NCBI RefSeq assembly: GCF_021729075.1 | Contig: NZ_JAJSAQ010000004.1 | Span: 372,001-436,000 of the forward strand | Origin: Microbulbifer guangxiensis | Lineage (GTDB): Bacteria; Pseudomonadota; Gammaproteobacteria; Pseudomonadales; Cellvibrionaceae | Length of the DNA: 64,000 nucleotides | Direction of reading: 5' to 3' | In this document: piece by piece, positions 26,135 through 34,646 of the stretch | Layout of the letters: each line of letters begins with the position of its first letter | How positions within the stretch are numbered: position 1 is the stretch's first letter | Translations under genes and position numbers: made by a program | The notes under the pieces: generated by a model | What the model was told of the DNA's origin: nothing | The model's input: only the letters and a program-made list of their open reading frames with translations | Database searches by the model: none

Positions 26135-27001
26135 TCAGAACCCAGCGGCCCTCAGCAGTTGTTTCAACCGCCGGATAACAGCACTAGCACGCTCTGCCTG
26201 CACCACTCCACTGCTGCACTGGACCGTGTACCACAACCCCGCCAGATAGACATAGATGACGCGCCAGTGGTGGAGGCGCAACCAGTCGTCCTGCAATGGC
26301 TCACGCCCCAGGTAAGCTGAGAGTAGCCAATGGAGATGACGTTCCTCCAAACTGTGCTCCTCGGCGATCACAGCGAGGTCATAAAAGGGGTCACCCATGG
26401 CGGCATACTCCCAGTCCAGCGCATACAGCCTGTCCGGCCCACAAGCGATCAGGTTTGCCGGGACCAGATCGTTGTGACAGAGAACCGACACACCACTCAG
26501 CGATTGGGCACTGTCGATATGGCACTGGATTTTGGCCTGCAGGGCTTGGAGTTCAGCCCGCAGATCGAGCGCGGTGTCGATGGATTGGCTATAGCGCGCA
26601 ATCTTTTCCTCAACATCCAGGCAGGCATTGATCGGCGCCAGTGAGTGGATCCTGCGCAGCAAATCCGCCAGCGGCCTCAGCGAAGCCTGTCCGCTCACGC
26701 GCCAGGGTCGCCCTTTCAGATAACGCGTAACCAGGTAGCGGTGATTTGGGTCCCAGTACACCAGCGGCGCACTCAGACCCGCCCGATCGGCGCGGTGCAA
26801 GGCATCGGCTTCGGCCTCTCGATCCAGGTCCAGCGCTGCACTGATGGCAGAATTCCTGCGCAGTACATACAGCTCATCACCGGCGGTAATCAGGTAGTTC
26901 TCGTTCGTGAGACCACCGGATAATTGTCGAACTAATTCAGGTCGGGTGTGCGCCCACCTGCCCCAGTCGGACGGAATCACATCTACCACTGGTATGCTCA
27001 C
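26135..27001 (-). CDS. Thiamine kinase-like phosphotransferase (APH/choline kinase fold)
   Basis: A 288-residue kinase. I start at the GTG at 27001, whose bases overlap the permease stop (GTGA); the longer frame only shadows the permease gene. The N-terminal ligand loop is QLSGGLTNENYLI, the catalytic loop is CHNDLVPANLI (His176, Asp178, Asn183) and the metal Asp is in ALDWEYAAMGDPFYDLA (Asp196). This is the choline/ethanolamine/thiamine kinase group. The TPP-controlled operon argues for thiamine kinase (thiamine to TMP), trapping imported thiamine, as E. coli ThiK (YcfN) does. Substrate is inferred from context. Confidence 0.82.
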   Translation of the reverse strand: MSIPVVDVIPSDWGRWAHTRPELVRQLSGGLTNENYLITAGDELYVLRRNSAISAALDLDREAEADALHRADRAGLSAPLVYWDPNHRYLVTRYLKGRPWRVSGQASLRPLADLLRRIHSLAPINACLDVEEKIARYSQSIDTALDLRAELQALQAKIQCHIDSAQSLSGVSVLCHNDLVPANLIACGPDRLYALDWEYAAMGDPFYDLAVIAEEHSLEERHLHWLLSAYLGREPLQDDWLRLHHWRVIYVYLAGLWYTVQCSSGVVQAERASAVIRRLKQLLRAAGF

Positions 27002-27636
27002 GCCGCAACTCCAGTGCCGGGAATCTGAGCCTCTTTCCGGTAAATGGCATACCAATGAAAAAAGCCGACCACGACCAGGACTACATAGACCATAAACAGC
27101 ACTGCAGTAAGGTAGAGACCCCGGTCCAGATACAGGTAAATCGAAACACCATCGATTACAAACCAGTAGATCCAGTTTTCCAGCACCTTGCGCGTCACCA
27201 TAAAGGTTGTGATCACCGCACCCCAGGTAGTGAAAGAATCCAGGTAGGGCAGGGCGGCACTGGTGGTGGCCTCCAGCACATATCCGAAGATCGCGGTCAA
27301 TGCACCCACTACAGCGAAAACGACGAGGTGCGTGCGCAGTGGCCATCGGTGGATCTGTAGATCGCGCTGTGTATCACGATGGTGACGCCACTGCCACCAG
27401 CCGTATACCGCCATCACCAGGTAGAACACCTGCAGCGCGGATTCCATCAGCAGGCTGACATCCCAAAACAGCAGGGTATAGATCGCGGTACTGGCAAAAG
27501 CCGCATACCAGCAGGCGATATTTTCCCGCATTGCCAGCAGCAGATACGCAAGCGCGAGGATGACGGCAACGATCTCCCATCCGGACATGGCTGCCAGCGC
27601 TGTAGTGATGGCACTGCCCATTTCCGCCTCAAACAT
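26998..27636 (-). CDS. pnuT: PnuC-family vitamin permease, probably thiamine (PnuT)
   Basis: A 212-residue inner-membrane protein with about seven hydrophobic helices and the PnuC-family WxxW-type stretch YGWWQWRHHRD, plus ATTSAALPYLDSFTTWGA and KVLENWIYWFVIDGVSIYLY lining the substrate site. PnuC proteins carry unphosphorylated vitamins by facilitated diffusion: nicotinamide riboside (PnuC), thiamine (PnuT), riboflavin (PnuX). Operon control by a TPP riboswitch and the kinase next door point to thiamine. It overlaps the YkoF-like gene by 8 bases and the kinase gene by 2. Confidence 0.88.
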   Translation of the reverse strand: MFEAEMGSAITTALAAMSGWEIVAVILALAYLLLAMRENIACWYAAFASTAIYTLLFWDVSLLMESALQVFYLVMAVYGWWQWRHHRDTQRDLQIHRWPLRTHLVVFAVVGALTAIFGYVLEATTSAALPYLDSFTTWGAVITTFMVTRKVLENWIYWFVIDGVSIYLYLDRGLYLTAVLFMVYVVLVVVGFFHWYAIYRKEAQIPGTGVAA

Positions 27637-27892
27637 CAGTGGTCGCCGGGTCTAAGTCGCCCTGGATAAATTTGCACACGAAGATAGCGCGACCGTGCTT
27701 TTCATAAGCCGTGCCGATTTCTTGCTTGAGGATATCCATCAACAGGTCGTAATCACCGAACACCTGGGTGCTCATGGTATTGGTAATAACCCGCAACTCC
27801 GGATGCAGATTAAGACGGTCGATAAATGCCTGGATGCTGGGAATGTACTCGTCCTTCAGCGGGTACATACTGATTTCTACGGAGAGTTTCAT
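27629..27892 (-). CDS. YkoF-like single-domain protein of the thiamine operon
   Basis: An 87-residue protein from the ATG at 27892. It starts MKLSVEISMYPLKDEYIPSI and continues with QAFIDRLNLHPELRVITNTM, then STQVFGDYDLLMDILKQEIG. The beta-alpha-beta layout and the V-E-I-S-x-Y-P-L and T-N-x-M-S-T-Q motifs resemble YkoF/MTH1187-type thiamine-binding ferredoxin-like domains. B. subtilis YkoF has two such domains in about 200 residues; this has one and would have to dimerise. No signal peptide is present, so it is cytoplasmic. It may bind thiamine or the HMP moiety after entry. It overlaps the permease gene by 8 bases. Confidence 0.72.
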   Translation of the reverse strand: MKLSVEISMYPLKDEYIPSIQAFIDRLNLHPELRVITNTMSTQVFGDYDLLMDILKQEIGTAYEKHGRAIFVCKFIQGDLDPATTDV

Positions 27893-27990
27893 GCACTCGA
27901 TCCTAAATTGTGATTTCGACAGTGCGGATGGACAGGCCGCCCACACCAGCTGCCGGGCTCAACCCAATCATCGTGAACCCATGCAGGCCG

Positions 27991-30138
27991 TTAAAAAGTG
28001 TAAGTGCCGGACACCCCGGCCACGCGTGGTTCCCCAAACTGGTAGTAGGGCTCCGGCGCATAGAGGTTGGCCGGGTTGTTACCAAACGCGTTGCTGAAGT
28101 AGAAGCCGCGGATGTAGTAATCCTCGTCCGTCAGGTTCCGGCCCCACAGTGAGGCCTCCCAGCGATTGCCACGATAAGTCAGTCGGCCATTCAGCAGTTC
28201 ATAAGCGGCGGATTTCTCATCGTGGCTGTTGGAGAAATAGAAAACATCTTTGCCTTCCAGCTCCAGGCGCAACATCAGATTCGGAGTGAAGGAATACTCC
28301 GCACCGGTAAAGAACTGGTAATTCGGCGCATGGGCCACATCGCGGCCATCCAGATCCACCGGTGCCAGGGCAATACTGTTGGCATCATCGCGGGCATCCA
28401 CGTGGGCGGTGCTTTCAAAGCCTTCGAATTCCGCATTCAGCCAGCCAGCCGAAGCGAACAAACGCAGTGCATCGCTGGCCAGGTAATTCAGCTCCAACTC
28501 CACGCCCACGGTCTCGCCCCCGGCGGCGTTGGCGAGGAAGTCATCGAAGGAAAAGTCGCTGGGATCGAAGATCGACTGCTTGGCCTGCACATCGCTGCGA
28601 TCCTGGAAAAACGCTGCCAGCTGCGCCTGCAGGCGATTCTCCAGCCAGCCGCCCTTGATGCCCAGTTCATAGTTGAGCAGGTGCTCGGTATCAAACTCGA
28701 ATACCGCGCTGTCGATATCCGGATTGGTGACGGAAGCGGAGATGATGCGGCCGTTGACACCACCGGCTTTGTAACCCCGGGACAGGGTTGCGTACAGCAG
28801 CGTGCTGTCGGCGACAGCGTATTCGAGCGACACGTTGCCGCCCCACAGGGACTCCTCATTGCCGGAATGGACGGCCAGCGAATCGTCATACTCGGCCGTG
28901 CGCTGCTCCAGGCGCAGCCCGGTGATCAGGGCCAGCGCATCGGTGAGCGCGGTGCGGAGCTGGCCATAGATCGCGGCATTGTCGGTGTCGTACTGGCTGG
29001 TGAAGTCCTGGTTCCGCTGCAGACCCTCGCTCTCGATGCGGTAGTAGAGTCCGGCAACCCAGCTGCTGCGACCGCCAAACAGTTTAGATGCCTCGGTGGA
29101 CAGCAGGCGCAGGTCGGCACTGGTGTTGGCTTTATCGCGCAGATAATTGTCGGTGGAGCTGTATTCCCAGGGATGGAAACCCACATAGGTCCAGTCTTCG
29201 TCATAGCCGTATTCCGTATCGGAATCGGCGGTGCTCAAGGTGGCCTGCAGGGTGAAACGCTCGTCGCCGCTCCAGCGTGCAATGACGGAGCCGGCCAGCG
29301 CCTGCTGTCGGTCCCACCCGGGCTGGTCGGAGAGCGTGGTGCGGGTGTTCGCCAACGAGAATGCGTCGTAGCCATTGTCCGCATCAAGATAGAGCGCAGT
29401 GAAATCCAGCTGCAGGTCATCGCCAACCTGATAGCGCAGTTTGCCGCGCAGCACCGACTCATCGATATCGTTGGTGTCTTCGCGATCCAGATAAGCATTA
29501 TCGATATAGCCATCCGACTGCTGATTGCGTGCGGCCAGGCGGTAGCTCAGTCGCTCGGTCAGGGGGCCGCTGACGACTGCAGAGAGGGTGCGACCATTGT
29601 ATTCCGCCAGCTCGGCAGCCACGCTGGCCTCGGTTGTTTCAGTCGGCGCGCGGCTGGTCATGTTGATCAGGCCGGCCAGAGCGTTGGCGCCATAGGCCGT
29701 ACCCTGCGGGCCCCGCAGAATTTCCACCTGGCCGATATCGAGGGTGCTTGCGGCCAGTCCCAGGCCGGTAAAGTCGATGCCGTCGATGATCAGCCCGACG
29801 GAGGGGTTGACCGGGTCTATGAACTGACTGCGCTCGCCGATACCGCGGATCTGCACAAAGCGGCCCCGTGAGGCACCGCTGGAAAAGTTGACGTTGGGAG
29901 CCAGATTCAGCAGCTGCTCCAGGTTGGTCGCACCGCGGGCGGCGATGGCGGTACTGTCCAGCACTGTGACACTGGTGGGCAGTTCCAGCTGCCGGGTCTC
30001 ACGCAACTGGCCGGTGACGATCACCTCTTCCAGCCCTTCTTCCCGGTTTTCAGCTCGAGCAGACACATGGCTCGCGGACAGGCAGCCGCCAATGACGATC
30101 GACCAGGCGATCGGTTTCAATTCAGATGGGATATGCAT
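27991..30138 (-). CDS. TonB-dependent receptor, probably for thiamine or its precursors
   Basis: A 715-residue outer-membrane receptor. The signal peptide ends at about residue 28 (SASHVSA-RA). The TonB box region is GLEEVIVTGQL, the plug spans about 45-165 with LEQLLNLAPNVNFSSGASRG, RFVQIRGIGERSQF and VEILRGPQGTAYGANALAGL, and the barrel ends VAGVSGTYTF with a terminal Phe. The size is typical of vitamin or metal receptors such as BtuB. It is the first gene behind a TPP riboswitch and leads the operon with YkoF-like, PnuT and kinase genes, so thiamine is the likely ligand; TPP-regulated receptors (Omr1) are known in other proteobacteria. Confidence 0.88.
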   Translation of the reverse strand: MHIPSELKPIAWSIVIGGCLSASHVSARAENREEGLEEVIVTGQLRETRQLELPTSVTVLDSTAIAARGATNLEQLLNLAPNVNFSSGASRGRFVQIRGIGERSQFIDPVNPSVGLIIDGIDFTGLGLAASTLDIGQVEILRGPQGTAYGANALAGLINMTSRAPTETTEASVAAELAEYNGRTLSAVVSGPLTERLSYRLAARNQQSDGYIDNAYLDREDTNDIDESVLRGKLRYQVGDDLQLDFTALYLDADNGYDAFSLANTRTTLSDQPGWDRQQALAGSVIARWSGDERFTLQATLSTADSDTEYGYDEDWTYVGFHPWEYSSTDNYLRDKANTSADLRLLSTEASKLFGGRSSWVAGLYYRIESEGLQRNQDFTSQYDTDNAAIYGQLRTALTDALALITGLRLEQRTAEYDDSLAVHSGNEESLWGGNVSLEYAVADSTLLYATLSRGYKAGGVNGRIISASVTNPDIDSAVFEFDTEHLLNYELGIKGGWLENRLQAQLAAFFQDRSDVQAKQSIFDPSDFSFDDFLANAAGGETVGVELELNYLASDALRLFASAGWLNAEFEGFESTAHVDARDDANSIALAPVDLDGRDVAHAPNYQFFTGAEYSFTPNLMLRLELEGKDVFYFSNSHDEKSAAYELLNGRLTYRGNRWEASLWGRNLTDEDYYIRGFYFSNAFGNNPANLYAPEPYYQFGEPRVAGVSGTYTF

Positions 30139-30141
30139 GGT

Positions 30142-30171
30142 TCTCTCTCAAATACATAAAAGTGAAAGAGA
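30142..30171 (-). promoter_or_regulatory. Hairpin masking the receptor's ribosome site
   Basis: On the minus strand UCUCUUUC (30171-30164) can pair along eight positions, one of them G-U, with GAGAGAGA (30149-30142), which is the Shine-Dalgarno sequence five bases before the receptor ATG. A 14-base loop lies between. This could be the off state of the TPP riboswitch, blocking translation. The pairing is seen; its link to ligand binding is inferred. Confidence 0.5.
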
Positions 30172-30210
30172 CCCGGAATGCGACGTGGGCAGGATTTTTT
30201 ACTACTGACC

Positions 30211-30304
30211 TATTCCTACGCCGGTATTAACCGGATCAGGTTCAAGGGTTCGCGGCTGAATCCGTTCCGATCCAGTTGCATCTCAGGCCGAAGCCACCCC
30301 TTAG
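30211..30304 (-). promoter_or_regulatory. TPP riboswitch (thi box)
   Basis: On the minus strand the conserved core is complete: GGGGUGGC, the pyrimidine-sensor CUGAGAUG (CUGAGA at 30286-30281), a variable stem, then CCUUGAACCUGAUCCGGUUA and AUACCGGCGUAGGAAU, which form the pyrophosphate-sensor helix and return strand. The order and spacing match bacterial THI elements. It begins a few bases after the predicted transcription start and precedes the receptor gene by about 70 bases. TPP binding should turn the thiamine operon off. Confidence 0.95.
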
Positions 30305-30318
30305 GTTTTGCGGTCGCG

Positions 30319-30348
30319 AGCATAACAGAGTTTGTCTGTTCGCGTCAC
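30319..30348 (-). promoter_or_regulatory. Sigma-70-like promoter of the thiamine operon
   Basis: On the minus strand GTGACG (30348-30343) serves as -35 and TATGCT (30324-30319) as -10, 18 bases apart, each matching four of six consensus bases. Transcription would start near 30311, just before the riboswitch. Confidence 0.5.
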
Positions 30349-30433
30349 GGGTGCAGATCGTTCATCTGCCGGAAAACAAAATGCCCCCGACGCGTCTCCA
30401 CGCCAGGTGCGGTATGTAGAGGTTATGGCAGCT

Positions 30434-32050
30434 TCAGTCGGCCAGCAGACCGCCTGAATGCGCCATCACATGGAAGATATAGCTCTGTTCATGGGTGCCA
30501 CTCAGGAGGTGTGCGCCCGGGCCGCGGGCCCAGATGCCCACATCCTCGCCGGCGTGGGTCTCCCCGCCCAGGGGCACGAGGGCTTCCTGATGGAATCCGG
30601 GCGCGGTGGTGTCCACGTTGCCGAGGTCGTGGCGACCGGCGGCAGCGGGCAGGCCATAGCGGACATCGGCATCGGTCTCTCCGCCGCGATCGGCAAAGCC
30701 GCGGCCGTTGGCATAGCTCAGGGTAGTGAACGGCAGGCCGTCCTCCGCAGTGGCCGGCGCGGATTGCGGTTCGCCGCGGCTGTCGTTGAGCACCACCTTG
30801 CCCAGAATCGGGTTGCCGCGGGTCGGGTAGCCGGCGATTGTCAGTACGTGGCTGTGGTCGGCGGTGACGATGATCAGGGTGTCCTCGGCGCTGGTCCTGT
30901 CCATGGCCACCTGAATCGCCTCGGCAAACTCCACCGCATCATTGAGAGCGTTATAGGCGTTTCCGGCGTGGTGACCGTGGTCGATACGACCGGACTCCAC
31001 CATCAGGAAGTAGCCTTTGGGGTTTTTCTCCAGCAGCGCCAGCGTCTTGCCGGTCATCTGCGCCAGAGAGGGCTCGCCGGCGACATCATTGTCCCGGTCT
31101 GCCTCGTAGCGCATATGGGAGGATTCGAACAGGCCCAGCAGTTTGTCGGTGGCCGCCACATCGACGCTGTCGAAGCCGGCCTGGTCTTCGATATAGACGG
31201 CACGGGTCGCGCCGTCGTCATAGCGCTGCTGCCACTCCTGCACCAGGTTGCGGCCGTCCTGGCGGCGCCCGGCCTTGCCTTCCCGGTCGGTGACCGACTG
31301 CGGCAGGAAGTGGCGGCGGCCACCGCCCATGGCCACGTCGATACCATCACCCGCGTCCAGCGCCACCATCTGCGCAGCGATGTCCAAACAGCCGTTTTCC
31401 TGCGCATCATTGGAGAGGCCGTCGTCGGATTCCCAGCTGCGCTCCGGCACCTTGGCATAGGTAGAAGCCGGCGTCGCGTGGGTGATGCGCGCGGTGCTGA
31501 CCACACCGGTGCTCTTGCCCAGCGATTCCGCCAGCTCCAGCGCCGTGACCAGCGGCCGCTGCCGGCTCGCGCGGCAGTCCCCGCGGGGCACATCCTCGGC
31601 CACATTCAACACGCCGGCTTTCGTCTTGAGGCCGGCCATCATCGCAGTGGCGGTACCGGCGGAGTCCGGTGTCTGCTGGTTGGTGTTGTAGGTCTTGATC
31701 AGGCCTGCGAACGGCATCTTCTCGAAACTGAGCTGGTATTCCTCGCCGCTCATGCCCCGCTGCTGCCCGGCGAAGATGCGTGCAGCGGTCACGGTGGAAA
31801 TACCCATACCATCGCCGACGAACAGGATGATGTTTTTGGCGGCGCCGGGCGTGTTGTTGATCATGACTCTTCCGGCTGCCTCAGTCGCATCCCGACCACC
31901 GGTAAACCAGGCGCTCTGTCGCTGGTGCGCGGGCAATTCGAGAGCAGGCTTTTCTGTCTCGACCTGCGCCCCGCCGGCATCACCGGACTCACTGCAGGCG
32001 GCCGTCAACACGGCCGCTGCGGTGATGGCGAGGAATACTTTCGATGGCAT
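30434..32050 (-). CDS. Alkaline phosphatase (PhoA family), lipoprotein
   Basis: A 538-residue enzyme with a lipoprotein signal (LTAAC, Cys19). The PhoA-family metal and catalytic motifs are in order: NIILFVGDGMG, the nucleophile Ser in QTPDSAGTATAM, RITHATPAS, the metal site VESGRIDHGHHAG, VTADHSHVL and late GETHAGEDVGIWA. It is longer than E. coli PhoA (471) and is likely anchored to a membrane facing the periplasm. It releases phosphate from organic esters. A Pho box was not recognised upstream. The downstream 100 bp contains the thiamine promoter on the same strand. Confidence 0.95.
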   Translation of the reverse strand: MPSKVFLAITAAAVLTAACSESGDAGGAQVETEKPALELPAHQRQSAWFTGGRDATEAAGRVMINNTPGAAKNIILFVGDGMGISTVTAARIFAGQQRGMSGEEYQLSFEKMPFAGLIKTYNTNQQTPDSAGTATAMMAGLKTKAGVLNVAEDVPRGDCRASRQRPLVTALELAESLGKSTGVVSTARITHATPASTYAKVPERSWESDDGLSNDAQENGCLDIAAQMVALDAGDGIDVAMGGGRRHFLPQSVTDREGKAGRRQDGRNLVQEWQQRYDDGATRAVYIEDQAGFDSVDVAATDKLLGLFESSHMRYEADRDNDVAGEPSLAQMTGKTLALLEKNPKGYFLMVESGRIDHGHHAGNAYNALNDAVEFAEAIQVAMDRTSAEDTLIIVTADHSHVLTIAGYPTRGNPILGKVVLNDSRGEPQSAPATAEDGLPFTTLSYANGRGFADRGGETDADVRYGLPAAAGRHDLGNVDTTAPGFHQEALVPLGGETHAGEDVGIWARGPGAHLLSGTHEQSYIFHVMAHSGGLLAD

Positions 32051-32177
32051 GGGTGACTCTCCCGTTCAAACGGCTTACAAGTGCCAGTGGATCCAGGGTA
32101 ATGGCAGGGGAAGCATCGTAACGGAAGGAAGGGGGGAGCGACAGACAGCGCGCGGTTCCCAGGTTGATTTCGCCAAT

Positions 32178-32552
32178 TCAGCCGATAAATTTCACCGCAC
32201 TTTCATCCGGGTCGCGCCCCTTGCCGGCCTGCTCGAGGCGGCGCAGGTAGTCAGCCCAGTAGCGTTGCTGCTGCTCAGCCAGTTCGCGCAGGTAAGCCCA
32301 GGTATAGATACCGGTATCGTGACCGTCGTCGAACACAATCTTCAGTGCGTAGCGGCCGGCGGCCTCGACCCTGTCGATGCCGACATTGAGCTTGCCGTAC
32401 ACCAGCTCGCCCTCGCCGGCACCGTGGCCGCGGACCTCAGCGCTGGGAGAACAAACCCGCAGCAGTTCCGCCGGCAGGGTGTAGTCCCCGTCGGCATAGA
32501 CCAGCTGCAGGCTCTTGTCCGCCCGGTTGAGGCGGATCTTTTTCGGCTGCAT
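32178..32552 (-). CDS. DUF971 domain protein
   Basis: A 124-residue protein consisting of one DUF971 (GBBH-like N-terminal) domain: IRLNRADKSLQLVYADGDYT, LPAELLRVCSPSAEVRGHG and the end IVFDDGHDTGIYTWAYLREL. Some members carry a Cys-containing metal site; only C34 remains here in LRVCSPS. Its ATG directly abuts the hslU stop, so it is the third gene of the hslV-hslU transcript, a pairing seen in many gammaproteobacteria. Its function is unknown. Confidence 0.9.
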   Translation of the reverse strand: MQPKKIRLNRADKSLQLVYADGDYTLPAELLRVCSPSAEVRGHGAGEGELVYGKLNVGIDRVEAAGRYALKIVFDDGHDTGIYTWAYLRELAEQQQRYWADYLRRLEQAGKGRDPDESAVKFIG

Positions 32553-33878
32553 TTACAGGATGAACCTCGACAGGTCTTCGTTCTGGCTCAATTCACCCAG
32601 GTGGCTGTCCACGTAGGCGGCATCGATGGTGACCGACTTGTGCTCTCCATCGCCGGCGGAGAAGGAAATCTCCTCCAGCAGTCGCTCCAGCACGGTATGC
32701 AGGCGGCGTGCACCGATGTTTTCCGTGCGCTCGTTGACCTCGAATGCCACCTCGGCGATGCGGCGGATACCATCGTCGGCAAACTCCAGCTGCAGGCCCT
32801 CGGTGGCCAGCAGGGCTTTCTGCTGCTCGGTCAGGGAAGCGGAGGGCTCGGTGAGGATGCGCTGGAAATCCGCAGATGTGAGCGAATCCAGTTCCACACG
32901 GATTGGCAGGCGGCCCTGCAGTTCCGGGATCAGGTCCGATGGCTTGGACAGGTGGAAGGCTCCGGAGGCGATGAAGAGGATATGGTCCGTCTTGATCATG
33001 CCGTGCTTGGTGGTCACCGTGGAGCCCTCGATCAGCGGCAGCAGGTCACGCTGCACTCCCTCGCGGGAGACATCGGCACCGCCGGTTTCCTGGCGCTTGG
33101 CCACCTTGTCGATCTCGTCAATGAAGACGATGCCGTTCTGCTCCGCCGCCCGGATGGCGCGGGTCTTGATCTCCTCGTCGTTGACCAGGCGGCCCGCCTC
33201 TTCGTCGGTCAGCTGCTTCATCGCCTGCTTGACGGTGAGCTTGCGCTTGCGGGTCTTGCCCTGGGTGATGTTGGAGAACATGCCCTGCAGCTGGTTGGTC
33301 ATTTCCTCCATGCCGGGAGGGGCCATGATCTCCACCCCCATGGGAGAGACGGACATCTCGACCTCGATCTCCTTTTCGTCCAGCTCACCTTCACGCAGCT
33401 TCTTGCGGAACAGCTGGCGGGTACCGGAATCGCGCTCGGAGGGGTCGGTGCTGCGCGCCGGCGGCAGCAGGGCGTCGAGCACCCGCTCCTCGGCCGCATC
33501 CATGGCGCGCTGCTGCACTCCCGCCATGGCGCGCTCGCGCTCCAGCTTGATGGCAGTCTCCACCAGGTCGCGGACGATGGACTCCACATCGCGGCCCACA
33601 TAGCCCACCTCGGTGAACTTGGTCGCCTCCACTTTCACGAACGGTGCGCCGGCCAGTTTGGCAAGGCGGCGGGCAATCTCGGTCTTGCCGACGCCGGTGG
33701 GACCGATCATGAGGATGTTTTTCGGGGTGATTTCCCCCCGCAGTTCCTCCTCCACCTGCATACGCCGCCAGCGGTTACGCAGGGCAATGGCCACTGCACG
33801 CTTGGCCTCTTTCTGGCCGACGATGTGGCGGTCCAGTTCGTGGACGATTTCGCGGGGAGTCATTTGGGATTCGGACAT
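32553..33878 (-). CDS. hslU: ATP-dependent protease ATPase subunit HslU (ClpY)
   Basis: A 441-residue AAA+ unfoldase for HslV. I start at the ATG at 33878 ([20 protein letters not shown]), which aligns with E. coli HslU (443). Walker A is GPTGVGKT (residues 59-66), followed by the [18 protein letters not shown] pore region, the I domain at about 110-240, Walker B in [13 protein letters not shown], and the C-terminal sensor-2 [20 protein letters not shown]. The C-terminal end DLSRFIL inserts into HslV. It follows hslV by 172 bases containing an inverted repeat. Confidence 0.97.
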   Translation of the reverse strand: MSESQMTPREIVHELDRHIVGQKEAKRAVAIALRNRWRRMQVEEELRGEITPKNILMIGPTGVGKTEIARRLAKLAGAPFVKVEATKFTEVGYVGRDVESIVRDLVETAIKLERERAMAGVQQRAMDAAEERVLDALLPPARSTDPSERDSGTRQLFRKKLREGELDEKEIEVEMSVSPMGVEIMAPPGMEEMTNQLQGMFSNITQGKTRKRKLTVKQAMKQLTDEEAGRLVNDEEIKTRAIRAAEQNGIVFIDEIDKVAKRQETGGADVSREGVQRDLLPLIEGSTVTTKHGMIKTDHILFIASGAFHLSKPSDLIPELQGRLPIRVELDSLTSADFQRILTEPSASLTEQQKALLATEGLQLEFADDGIRRIAEVAFEVNERTENIGARRLHTVLERLLEEISFSAGDGEHKSVTIDAAYVDSHLGELSQNEDLSRFIL

Positions 33879-33917
33879 AAAAAATCTCGATTCAGGTGCT
33901 GTGGCGGCCGGGCACCA

Positions 33918-34004
33918 GGGCAAAGGCTTCAGAATCGCTGTAAATACATCCCTGTACGCTCCGGCGGCGACATCCTGTCACCGACGGCTCTGAAGCCTTT
34001 GCCC
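33918..34004. repeat. Intergenic inverted-repeat element between hslV and hslU
   Basis: GGGCAAAGGCTTCAGA (33918-33933) is perfectly repeated in inverse at 33989-34004, a 16-bp arm. The 55 bases between the arms hold CTGTAAATACATCCCTGTAC and a GGCGGCGACA...TGTCACCGACGG imperfect stem. It looks like a mobile-type palindromic repeat (REP/MITE-like). Transcribed with hslVU, it would fold strongly and could set the HslV:HslU ratio. No second copy was noticed in the window. Confidence 0.6.
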
Positions 34005-34050
34005 CGGCACCCGACCTGCGCAGTTGGCTTGCGCCATTTAACCGCTCTTC

Positions 34051-34590
34051 TTAAAAGCTCAGCTCTTCGATGGTGTGGTTCTGGTTGGTGTAGACGCAGA
34101 TATCACCAGCAATCTTCAGGCCCTGCTCAACAATGGTGCGCGCATCCAGGTCGGTGTTTTCCAGCAGCGCGCGGGCGGCGGACTGGGCAAAGGGACCACC
34201 GGAACCGATGGCAATCAGGTCGTTCTCCGGCTGAATCACATCACCGTTACCGGTGACGATCAGGCTGGCCGTCTCATCGGCCACCGCCAGTAATGCCTCG
34301 AGGCGCCGCAGGGCGCGGTCGGTACGCCAGTCCTTGGCCAGCTCCACCGCAGCGCGGGTCAGCTGCCCGCCATGGGCCTCCAGCTTGGCCTCGAAGCGCT
34401 CGAACAGGGTGAAGGCGTCGGCGGTGCCGCCGGCAAAACCGGCGATGACCCGATCCTTGTACAGGCGGCGCACTTTGCGGGCGTTGCCTTTCATGACGGT
34501 ATTGCCCATGGAGACCTGGCCGTCACCGCCGATGACGACCTTGCCGTTGCGCCGGCAGGAAAGAATGGTGGTTCCGCGAAACTGTTCCAC
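34051..34590 (-). CDS. hslV: ATP-dependent protease proteolytic subunit HslV (ClpQ)
   Basis: A 179-residue threonine protease. The start is the GTG at 34590, with AAGGGG upstream. The protein begins [21 protein letters not shown]. coli HslV starts MTTIVS and loses only Met, so here a six-residue MEQFRG propeptide must be removed to free the catalytic Thr7. The body is highly conserved ([36 protein letters not shown], and the end [12 protein letters not shown]). It forms the double hexamer capped by HslU. Confidence 0.97.
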   Translation of the reverse strand: MEQFRGTTILSCRRNGKVVIGGDGQVSMGNTVMKGNARKVRRLYKDRVIAGFAGGTADAFTLFERFEAKLEAHGGQLTRAAVELAKDWRTDRALRRLEALLAVADETASLIVTGNGDVIQPENDLIAIGSGGPFAQSAARALLENTDLDARTIVEQGLKIAGDICVYTNQNHTIEELSF

Positions 34591-34646
34591 TGTGGACCCC
34601 TTGTCGGTTGTTCCTGCGGCTGCAGGGGATCGGTTCAGAACCATCT

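Noticed and set aside
28222-29871. 549-codon open frame on the plus strand
   Set aside because: It is entirely antisense to the thiamine TonB-dependent receptor, whose product has clear plug and barrel motifs; the antisense translation has no recognisable domains and arises from GC-rich codon bias.
30458-32056. 532-codon plus-strand frame
   Set aside because: Antisense to the alkaline phosphatase gene; no family features.
31695-34256. 853-codon open frame on the plus strand
   Set aside because: It crosses antisense to alkaline phosphatase, DUF971, HslU and part of HslV, all with conserved motifs. A frame spanning several genes antisense is a composition artefact.
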